From NCBI GenBank assembly GCA_051294375.1, contig CM119268.1:21387048-21451047 (forward strand): DNA of 64,000 bases. Reading direction: 5' to 3'. Position 1 is the stretch's first letter. Every line of letters begins with the position of its first letter. Source of the DNA: Paraspadella gotoi. Lineage: Eukaryota > Chaetognatha. Shown here one piece after another: positions 55,895 through 64,000 of this stretch. The translations under genes were made by a program, and so were the position numbers. A model generated the notes under the pieces. That model saw only the letters and a list, made by a program, of their open reading frames with translations. It had not been told where the DNA came from and did no database searches.

Positions 55895-56480
55895 CTTAGC
55901 AATTGGCGTTTTCCACATAGTTAACAGGCTTTTGGCAAGAGAATAATAAGATTATTTTTTATCTGTACTGAATTATACAAAGTGCTATTTTTGCTCCTAG
56001 ATTTTTCAGTTAGAATAATTCTTCGAGTTTTATTAAACCATCGACCGTAGAAATAAGAGGGAGACGCGCTGAATCGGAGGTAATATTTTTTCTCTTATCT
56101 CCAATTTTATCGTTAATCACGCTAATAATAAGGCAATACTGTCTTTATCTTTACACATTAGTCATTAGTGTAATTAATTCTTAATTTCCGAGAGATGGTA
56201 AAGGAAAAAATGATGTTAAAACAGTTAAAAATAACCCCCAACGGTGAGCGATGTTGAACGTGCTGTTCTCGACGGGACGGTAACAGCTTTTTCCCTCCCG
56301 TGACAGTCAAAGATTGCTTAAAGTAAAATAAGACGCGGCATTACTAACTTTTCGCCCTTTTTTCCCCTTTTGCCCCCCGGACTTTTCGCGACCTGAATCA
56401 GTTGTAAAGCGATATTATCCTAATTATTTGGTGCCGTCTCGATCGGCGAGATTGGTTGTCCGCCGATGAGGATAATTGAG

Positions 56481-56607
56481 AGACGATAGACGTCCAAGAG
56501 AAGAGACGACGGTTCAACCTCTTTTCCGCGCTGCGATTACTGTGGGCAACGTTGGAAAATGCCACGGTGGGAACGCACGTGGTTGGCCGCCACGAGCGTC
56601 AAAACCA
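56481..56607 (+). CDS. Candidate exon, unknown protein
   Basis: The reading is open from about 56480 to the strong donor CCA|gtaagtt at 56607. The chosen frame reads DVQEKRRRFNLFSALRLLWA, then TLENATVGTHVVGRHERQN. Another open frame begins CDYCGQRW, so the frame is uncertain. The acceptor (GATAATTGAG) is weak. GC content is locally above 50%. A transcript start inside it is also possible. Confidence 0.3.
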
Positions 56608-56619
56608 GTAAGTTAGGGT

Positions 56620-57113
56620 TAAGGTTGAAATTAGCTTAGGTTAAAATGAGGGTTAAGGTAAGTTCGCGATTTGGGCCTTAAGTTAAGTTAAGTTATGTTT
56701 TCCTGGGCCAGTTTTGATTGATTAGGCGATATTTTTTTCGGCCTTTTAAGCTGGAAAGCTCGTATTCCAAGAGATTAAACCGTTTTACAAGTTTTCCAAT
56801 GGTATATTGTGGCAAGAAGGAATTACAGAATAGATATTTAATATATAATTAAGACTTCTTCTAAAGGTTATAAAGCGCTAAATACGCCGACGGTAAGCTC
56901 CCGGCTCAAGAGAAGTGAAAGATACATAAAACCCTTTCTACATTAATATTATAATTCTTGATATGTAAGATGGGTTTTTGATATATACAATAAAAAATAG
57001 AAAAAGAGAATATGTGATTGATTCTATTTGTAGTTATATAGGTTTATATTAGCTGGAACAGAGTGTATTATGTGGAAAAAAAATTAACAATTCAAATATA
57101 TTATTAACTTTGG
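56620..57113. other. Gene-free stretch
   Basis: GGTTAAGGT words at 56615-56700, then AT-rich DNA. No exon is supported. Confidence 0.5.
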
Positions 57114-57301
57114 CTATTTAACTCGTAGCTGTATCGGCGATATTTCGCTGTTCTTTCTCAAGTACTGCACGGTGGGGGCCTCGAGCGTCTTGCTCCGTAT
57201 TTCTAAGCTGTGAAAAGAAGCTGGGATTGAGACGTCCGAATCTTCGATTAGTCCGTTAAATTCGCAAATTGCCGGATGCTCCCATCTCAAGTCACTGAGA
57301 T
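57114..57301 (-). CDS. Candidate last exon, minus strand
   Basis: On the minus strand GCTCTAACCAG precedes two bases and 61 codons, ending in TAG at 57114. The product is natural in composition: DLRWEHPAICEFNGLIEDSD, then SIPASFHSLEIRSKTLEAPT and VQYLRKNSEI. No family is recognised. It lies in the same orientation as the coiled-coil candidate 1.2 kb downstream. Confidence 0.4.
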
Positions 57302-57309
57302 CTGGTTAG

Positions 57310-57993
57310 AGCAGCATGCCGACAACAAACTGGTTCTTGAGCGACGGCTAATCTGGGTGTTATTATCTAGATAACGTTGCCTCTCTCGAGATCTTCCACC
57401 TCTGTGTCAATTTCTTCAGTGCCTCTCACAATCTTTTCTCGAACGTCCGAAACACGTGTGCTTTTATACATCATTTGTGCTGCCTTCGTGCTTACAACTT
57501 ATGTTACAAAATTGGCCGACGATCAATGTTTCAACAATCACTCCGTTCATTTTTGCCCTCTTCTCACTCTCAACTCATATATCAAAATGCTATCTTATTG
57601 TTTCCCTTATAATGTTTACCAAACAACTTTGCGCAAAATAAATTTCTACTCGTACACTCTGCCCTGTGCGGCTTCAACCTTTCTGTCTCGAATTACCTCA
57701 CCATATAGCCAAATCTCTCTGTAAACCCACATTTGTAACATACAACGTATACATATGCCTTATCGTACGCCGTGCGCAGAGCATGATTAAGGCCTTCTTT
57801 AACAGACTCCTCCTCGACATATATAATGCACATAATATTGTGCCCTTCATATAATTCCATAATAAATCCTCAAATTTGTATGTGTCCATTACTCTCGTTT
57901 TTCATTCTTCCTATCTTCAAATATATAAATAAGGACTGAAGCTGGTTAATAGAGATATGTAATTATGTAATCTGCTGAATTCATTTTGTTCAG
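57310..57993. other. No well-supported gene
   Basis: A + strand frame of 115 codons (57377-57724) is open but has unremarkable Ser/Thr/Leu composition and no splice or homology support. Confidence 0.4.
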
Positions 57994-58103
57994 GAAGAGA
58001 CTGCATACTGATCCCCGAGTTGGCGAGCGCTGGCCACAGCAAATTATTACCCAACGAGTCCGTAGCAAGCGACTGGAGAGCGTTAGATTTTCGAGAGCCA
58101 TGA
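57994..58103 (+). CDS. Candidate exon, weak GnT-I-like motif
   Basis: The strong acceptor TTCATTTTGTTCAG precedes two bases and 35 codons to TGA. The product RDCILIPELASAGHSKLLPN, then ESVASDWRALDF, looks coding. The start resembles the GRDCIIP(D/E)(V/I)S..(Y/H) segment of GnT-I/POMGNT1 glycosyltransferases, but the similarity covers only about ten residues. Confidence 0.3.
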
Positions 58104-58109
58104 GAGATT

Positions 58110-58805
58110 TGCATATTGCGGGAATGATTTGTTGAGTATTCGATAGGTCTCTTGGTGTTTAAGGAGGTATAATTATTAAATGAGAAATTAATTACCTTTG
58201 TCGTATTTCAATAAAACATACAATAATTACAGGTTGAGTGAATTACTTATAATTGAGTAGAAATGATGGTAGGATAATACGTTTAGAGAAAAAGTTTGTC
58301 TCGTAATAATACCTTCTATGCGTCAATTTTTAACCTCTGCTGATTAATCCTGATAGTTCATACCAAAGTAGAAACTTGCTTGCCCGGAAGAAACCATATT
58401 TTTATGGGCTTTTTGGAAGCCATTAGTTATTCTAAATAATTTTGCACAAATAAAAACTTTGAAACTCAAACATCTTCTCGTTTTTTTGCTTCCTTAAACT
58501 CAGCGTAATTCCTTTGACGGACGAAGCCGAATAGAAAAGATTATTTCAATATCAAGTCTGTTTTTTGATATACAAATTCATCATGACTATCGTTAAGTTG
58601 GAGATTTTGGGTTGAACTTAAATGACTCACGCCCCGATGGCTAGTTCTTTAAGTTAAAAATGTTTAGGGACCTATTAGAAGACTTGGCAGGCCGATCGAA
58701 GAATTGGGTCAATGTCATTCTTTTTGTATGTTCCCTCTTTCCACTGACTCTCCCACACATTGTGTGGGGACATCTCCACCGAGTTATATTTGATTGATTA
58801 TTCAG
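58110..58805. other. Gene-free stretch
   Basis: AT-rich DNA with no arrays. A short palindrome, CCACACATTGTGTGG, lies at about 58753. Confidence 0.5.
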
Positions 58806-58899
58806 CATCGCCCATCCTGAATTCGAGGAGGCTGAAGAGTTAATCTCATGGGCGAATTCGAATGAGATCCCTTACTTGTTCAAGTTTAAATTTTTCTGA
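58806..58899 (+). CDS. Candidate exon, unknown protein
   Basis: The acceptor TGATTATTCAG precedes one base and 30 codons to TGA. The product IAHPEFEEAEELISWANSNE and IPYLFKFKF has a helical acidic first part. It is short and no family is recognised. Confidence 0.28.
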
Positions 58900-59437
58900 T
58901 CACTCAGATGAAATATTAATTTTATATGTAATCGCGTGTGACATGATAAAATCGAGAGAAAATGCATGAAGTAATCCATGTCAAAAACTTTTAATACGAC
59001 CCTTATTCGTCCTGGTTAGATTGTAATAGGAGATATTATTAATATTTGAGTAAATACTTAATGGAAAATTGTTAAGAGACAGTAGAATATGATATTAAGT
59101 TATAATTGCTGGCATTAAGCAACAAAATATCGAGATGACAAGTCTGATTATGATTTCGAGCTTCGAATTCCGATCGCTCCGTTATGTTTCTATTCTATAG
59201 GGCCCCGAAACCGTAGCATTCTTCTCGTTACTCGGTGGCTCATAGTACAAAATCCTTATGGAACCAAAAATCGAATCCCTTAACATGGAGGGTCGCACTG
59301 AGAGTTACGCGAGGAAGCGATTTTGGGTAGTGACAGGACAAGAGAGAGAGATGGGAGACCCAGTGTCGTTTTTGCCTGCCAATAAAATTTATGGAAAATA
59401 GTTTCGGACTGGACCGGATTTTGACTGAGATATATAT
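58900..59437. other. No supported gene
   Basis: AT-rich to 59160, then a GC-richer part where a minus-strand frame (59240-59533) and a + strand reading from 59203 are both open. Neither has convincing support. Confidence 0.4.
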
Positions 59438-59623
59438 ATGACGAATGGAGAAAGCGCTCGAGAAATCATGGAGAACAATTCGTCGCATATTCTCAAGAGT
59501 TTCTTTGCTGGAAACAGTGACAAAATAACGCAATATTCATTTAGTGAGACGAACAAGAATGAGTTTTTTAGAATAAGAACTACTGTGTTAGTGTACGTCG
59601 TACTTAGCGTGAGCCGATTATAA
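59438..59623 (+). CDS. Possible small membrane-anchored protein (61 aa)
   Basis: ATG to TAA, 61 codons. A polar N-terminal part (MTNGESAREIMENNSSHILK) is followed by a charged linker and a hydrophobic C-terminal segment (TTVLVYVVLSV) that could be a tail anchor. An opposite-strand frame overlaps it. No homology is recognised and there is no promoter evidence. Confidence 0.25.
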   Translation: MTNGESAREIMENNSSHILKSFFAGNSDKITQYSFSETNKNEFFRIRTTVLVYVVLSVSRL

Positions 59624-60158
59624 GATTAATTTCAGGAATGTTTAGTTAGTTTAAAAACTAGGGGTTGTTGGATAGATAATAGTATCATTGGATTAAATTA
59701 AATTCGGGCCAAACTCTCAGAGAGAGAAAAGATGTTATTGATAGGATTAGGGAAATGGATCATCCTCATGATATTGTCTGTCTTCCCATCTTCGCCCTTC
59801 CATTTCCTCTCCCCCTCTCACCCGTGATAGAGTGAGGAACAAAAAGAGGTGCGTGAGATTGAGAGAGAGAGAGTAGAGAGAGAGATGATCTCCAGCCAGC
59901 GCATATTCGTTATATACTGCCGCAGAGATCTTACCCTCTTCGTGAGTTGCATGCATCCCGACTGCTCCTATCTCGTGCTCCCCCTCCCGATATTTCACGC
60001 ACTAGCCTATGCCTTCGTGCTCTACTCACCCCTCCGGCCTGTCAACTCTTTGCTACACCTGCCAGCAATGCGCCAGTCCATGAAACTGGTAGATTTTTCG
60101 TTTCTATTTTGACTGGCTCTCCGGAACCTTGCTCCCTCCATTTCCTCCTGGATCCGAC

Positions 60159-60324
60159 CTGACTGATAGACCCCAATAGACATATTTGATGCGCATTGAT
60201 GTCTTCTTCTTGGACTCCTCCAATCCCGCGATCGCAGCCGCGAGGCCTGACCCGGCTTCGCCGGTCAAGGCTCGATAACAATTTTACAAAATTGCTTCTA
60301 CTAACGATGTCTTCAAACGACTTT
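60159..60324 (-). CDS. Candidate internal exon, minus strand
   Basis: On the minus strand a T-rich tract and GGCGGAAATAG precede the exon at 60324, and AGTCAG|gtcgga follows at 60159. The 166 bases read as 1 + 55 codons. The product KSFEDIVSRSNFVKLLSSLD, then RRSRVRPRGCDRGIGGVQEE and DINAHQICLLGSISQ, looks coding. No family is recognised. A shorter + strand frame (60189-60278) overlaps it. Confidence 0.38.
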
Positions 60325-60414
60325 CTATTTCCGCCCACGAAAAAAAAAATATTGGTCTCTGATTGGTTTCTCTTAAGGCTTATTGCGTCATACTTGACGA
60401 AAGAGAAAGAAAGG

Positions 60415-60415
<1 letters not shown>

Positions 60416-60480
<65 letters not shown>
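60416..60480. repeat. (GA)n microsatellite
   Basis: Pure GA array. Confidence 0.95.
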
Positions 60481-60484
<4 letters not shown>

Positions 60485-60499
60485 GAATGGATCCATGAA

Positions 60500-61200
60500 A
60501 ATTCGCGATAAGATTTTGACGACGAAAAAAGACATCGAGATTTCCTTAGGATTTCCTTGTGAGGATTTTTTGGTCACTCCTCAGATTTCGGGAGATTTTC
60601 ATTCATTTTTTTCACTTTTTTGTTTTTCTTTCATCATCTGTTGTCTATCGATCACACAACACTTCACTCGTTCTTCTATGTAGGGAATATGGATTGAGTG
60701 TGGATACGTAAATATTTTAACTAATTTTTTAAAGAGAAATCGAAGTTTATTCGTTTACAAACAACAGGTTTTTCATTCCTAAAAAAAGGACAATTTTCGA
60801 ATCTTTTTCGAGGCGACATCAGTGTCCGTTATATTTCTTTTTAACCCGTTGTTTTTAAACAAACTTTTTCTCTTTAACAAAAACGCAACGAAAAGAAAAA
60901 CTTAACACAAACTCACGTTTGTAAAATTTCTTAATTTTTAAATTTTTTTAAAAACATTTCTCACTTTTAAATTTATTTTCTTCTTCCAAAATCTGATTTT
61001 TTATTCTAATATCTGATATTTAATGATTTTTTATTCTAATATCACCCCTGGAGATTAAAGGGTCGCACGAACTCAGTTGAGAAAAGGAAAAAGTCAGGAA
61101 ATGTCGGTGAATTTTGTCGAGAACAGGCATCCTGGTTGTTGGCATCATGAATGAAAGCAAACTATTTTAACTATCTCTCTCTCTCTCTCTCTCTCTCTGA
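60500..61200. other. Gene-free AT-rich stretch
   Basis: No exon. It ends in a (CT)n array at 61172-61198 that marks the join to the duplicated myosin block. Confidence 0.6.
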
Positions 61201-61370
61201 GGAACATAGACTTAATTATTGTATTAAATGGAATCATTTAAAATCATGCGACTTAATTCTATCAGTCAATTCGCAATAAACATCGAAGGATTAGGTTTGG
61301 AAAAGGCTTTCATATAAATGAGCCAATCAATCAATCAAAAAATCAATTATATTTTTCTTTTTCTCTCCAG

Positions 61371-61472
61371 TATGGGCGTGCGTACAAGTTCTACACGTTG
61401 ATAAAGGGAGAGATGGAGTTGAAGAGAACAAGCCGAAGAGAGCAGAGAGAAGGAAAGCGATGAAAGAAGGTT
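61371..61472 (+). pseudogene. Mhc: Indel-rich copy of myosin exon 19
   Basis: TATGGGCGTGCGTACAAG stands in for GACTGGGCGTGGTACAAG. Several later deletions shift the frame. Confidence 0.85.
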
Positions 61473-62198
61473 TAATTATATCATGTGAATCGAGTATTAC
61501 GTCTGAATAAAGATTTCCCCTTGGGGTAGAGCAAAAGAAAGTATATAGGAACTATTTTTTAATATAGCCTTCGTATATTAATTAATTACGCCTTCAGAAG
61601 TTCTCTTTATGTAAAAAGACTAGTATTTTCTTTCGGTTAACCCTGAGGCAAGGATTAATACTTTTAAAAATTAAGCTTCAAAAGTATCATTTAAAAAATT
61701 TAAATTATATTTCTTTTTAATAACGTTTTAGGGATATCTTTGATGATGGCGAAAACGATTTGGAACAAGAATAGATTATCTCTACTAAAGACTCTAGGGG
61801 CTCATCCCCTTACTCGCCTCCCATGGGGGAAGCTTTTTTAGAGGCGATCAGATATATCTCGGATTATTAGGATTTCATGACGAACGGTGTTTTGCTTTTG
61901 CGTCCGTCGTCGTACGTCTTCGTCTGGATCAACATCACATCACATACGATCATCGCATCATCTATCATCATCATCATCATCACTCTATCAATCATTCATC
62001 ATCATCATCATCTTTATATCCTCGTAACTTCTCGCCATCAGGAAAATAGGAGAAAAACCTGGAAAAGCTAATTCATGAATGACAAAGGTTTTCACCGGAA
62101 AGTAGTGAAAGGCTTCGCTCTGATCGGCTTAAGTCTTACATAACGACTATTTCAACAACAGGATAACAACAACGACAAACATTTCCCTTCTCTTCCAG

Positions 62199-62305
62199 GT
62201 TTTCGAGAAATTTTCAAGACATGTTTGGCGACGCAGCGGTTGAGCAGCACGGCCGACTCGCGGAGGCGGAGAACGCCGGGCGTGCGAAACGATTGGCCGC
62301 TTTTG
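62199..62305 (+). pseudogene. Mhc: Indel-rich copy of myosin exon 20
   Basis: Starts GTTTTCGAGAAATTTTCAAG with extra T bases, so the frame is lost. The exon end here reads GCTTTTGGGTGAGAG, which supplies the GT donor missing from the other copy. Confidence 0.85.
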
Positions 62306-62379
62306 GGTGAGAGAGAGAGAGACGGAGGAGCGAGATATGAGCAAGAGAGAGAGAGAGAGAGAGAGAGTAAGAGGAGAGA

Positions 62380-62411
<32 letters not shown>

Positions 62412-62809
62412 TTAAATTGCGCGAAATAAAAAATAACGTGTCCCAAATGACAACAATATTAAGTAAGTGAATACGTTTTCTAATAATATCTCGTAGAGGA
62501 CTATTTATTATCACGACCTTCGAACTCCTTTTCTCATGCCTCTCGTCCTCCCTTACTCCCTCCTCCTCTTCCTCTCTCCTCGCCTGACCAGATGTTTCCT
62601 CTCACCCATAGCTCTTTCGCATCACCTTTCCACTCAACACAGAAAACGGATCTATCTCATATGTTTCTTCGTGGATTCGACATTCGAGGCTTGAATTAAC
62701 AGATTGACCACTAACCAAAAGACCAGGTGACCACATATCGCCTTGACCAGAAAACTATGACCACGACGACACATGACCGACTCTCGTTCTGATTTTTTTT
62801 TTTAATGAT

Positions 62810-62960
62810 GGAAAGCGATTGCGTCAAACCGAAGGATAAAAATTATTGAGCTTATCTTTGACCTCACTTTTGACGGGAGGTGGGCTAGGCTTTCAATCCT
62901 ATCTTACTATTCAGGACTTGTCGCTCAGTCGAGTTATGACTCCCAGATTCATTGGCTTCG
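62810..62960 (+). repeat. Indel-rich copy of dispersed repeat copy 4
   Basis: Direct counterpart of 51190-51345. Confidence 0.8.
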
Positions 62961-63105
62961 CTATCAAAATGTAATCAATTTTGAGAATTAAAGAATCCAG
63001 ACGGATATTTGCATAAAAGAGGATGCAGTGACAGAAAGTTATTTGCTAAAACAACGGAAACACTAACGACGACAACAAACATACGACGTAAATTCTCTTT
63101 TTTAG

Positions 63106-63235
63106 GCGGAGATACGAATCGATGGGAGTGACTGCAGTTGGAAGGCGGCACAGAAATCGTGGATGGCGACGATGTGTGGAAAAGATGTGGAGAAGAAAAG
63201 AGAAGACTATCGCGAAGAGAGATAGAGAGAGTGAG
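63106..63235 (+). pseudogene. Mhc: Indel-rich copy of myosin exon 21
   Basis: GCGGAGATACGAATCGATGG carries an extra A relative to the intact exon. More frame breaks follow. Confidence 0.85.
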
Positions 63236-63449
63236 GGGAGAGAGAGGAGAGAAAGAGAAGAGAGAGGTGATAAGTTAGGGAACAGGACTGAGCGATACAT
63301 CGCGAGAGAGAGGTATAACGTGAGCAGAGGAGAAGTGGGGAATAAGGAGGGCGTAAGTGGCAGAGAATATGGCGTTCCTATATTCCATTTAATTTTTTTT
63401 TTCCTCTTTTCCTTTGCCCTCTTCCTTTCTTCGTCCTCTTTCTTCACAG

Positions 63450-63566
63450 GAAAGAAATGAAGAAAAATTGCAAAGAACAAAGAGGCAGGCGACAACAAAG
63501 AAAGGCGGCTGCCGATGCGGGATTGGAGGGAGTCTCAAGAAGAAGACAAAGGAATGGCTTTGGGGG
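63450..63566 (+). pseudogene. Mhc: Indel-rich copy of myosin exon 22
   Basis: Same acceptor (TTTCTTCACAG). The frame is broken by a deletion after GAAATGAAG and by later insertions. The 60-bp donor repeats follow at about 63566-63740. Confidence 0.85.
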
Positions 63567-64000
63567 TAAAGATTGGGAAAGAGGAAATTGCGAGGGAGAA
63601 TCGGGAAGAAGATAAAGGGAAACGCTTTGCAGGGTGCAGAGGGGAAGAGGAATGGAGGGAGAAGGGGGAAGAAAATAAAGAAACGCTTGTGCAGGTGGAG
63701 AGGGGAAGAGGAAATGGAGGAGATGGGGAAGAAGATAAATACAAGGACTGCATCCTTTTCCCTAATTTCCTAATCAAAATCCCTACGAATTTTTTAACCT
63801 AATATCTATCCACAACCCTAGTTTTTAAACTAACTAAAATTCTGAAATTTAATCTTAAATGGAGTCCACTTTTCCAAAAATAATAATCGCAAAACGCTAG
63901 TTTTTACGATAAATCGTTCAAAAAAAAAATCTTCAAAAGCATAAGGAATCGAGCCTACTTTTGTTTGATGATAACCAAATATTTGATCGATGATAACCAA

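Larger units (their letters stand above)
61215..64000 (+). repeat. Indel-rich direct copy of 49660-52311
   Basis: Introns, repeats and exons of 49.66-52.31 kb recur in the same order and orientation, with one-base indels and small duplications every few dozen bases. The window ends in sequence that continues past the 52312 gap, matching the reverse complement of 54960-55008. It is most likely an unpolished overlapping contig or alternative haplotype. Confidence 0.9.

Noticed and set aside
57377-57724. 115-codon + strand frame
   Set aside because: No splice signals, promoter or recognisable motif; composition is not distinctive.
60189-60278. 29-codon + strand frame (FFLDSSNPAIAAARPDPAS)
   Set aside because: Looks coding by eye but is short and lies opposite a longer exon candidate with both splice sites in phase.

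Overview
This is eukaryotic, almost certainly invertebrate metazoan, genomic DNA. Genes are split by GT-AG introns, one gene is a muscle-type class II myosin heavy chain, and non-coding DNA is saturated with (GA)n/(CT)n arrays, GAC/GAT/GAG triplets and minisatellites. I cannot assign a phylum. Three runs of N (31023-31397, 32763-32787, 52312-52336) and several error-laden duplicated blocks show that this is a draft long-read scaffold; its large-scale order should not be trusted between about 32.7 and 64 kb.

Layout. 0-16 kb is mostly repeats: a perfect 38-bp hairpin, 32-bp, 41-bp, 83-bp and 30-bp tandem arrays, an 89-bp hAT-type MITE with an intact 8-bp target duplication, copies of at least one dispersed repeat family, one four-helix membrane-protein exon (6402-6804, + strand) and a few candidate minus-strand exons. 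16.4-18.9 kb is a complete two-exon gene for a 532-residue protein with three RRM domains, preceded by a TATA box. 22.8-51.9 kb on the + strand is the myosin gene: 22 exons with compatible phases encode the SH3-like N-terminus, P-loop, switch I, switch II, the actin-binding and SH1/SH2 segments, the converter, two IQ-like segments and the start of an unusual coiled-coil tail. The rest of the rod is not in the window.

The myosin gene is interrupted on paper by a 7.2-kb arm (32788-39985) that is an inverted, indel-rich copy of 40070-47175. Removing that arm joins exon 32327-32412 to exon 40198-40286 in perfect phase. The tail exons at 49.8-51.9 kb also recur as a direct, indel-rich copy at 61.2-64 kb. 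A short piece at 54999-55105 is an inverted copy of 52213-52311, so the 52.3-55.1 kb block is probably flipped. The block at about 55.1-61.1 kb has fewer microsatellites and holds several exon-like segments on both strands that I cannot assign with confidence, one of them resembling Girdin/Daple (CCDC88) coiled coil. A 5'-truncated non-LTR retrotransposon lies at 49078-49473.

I see no operon, CRISPR array or obviously new biochemical system. The best leads are a microexon-like duplication next to the P-loop exon, a tandem triplication of a phase-preserving 5' splice site in the myosin tail, and a set of minus-strand exon candidates around and inside the RRM and myosin genes.
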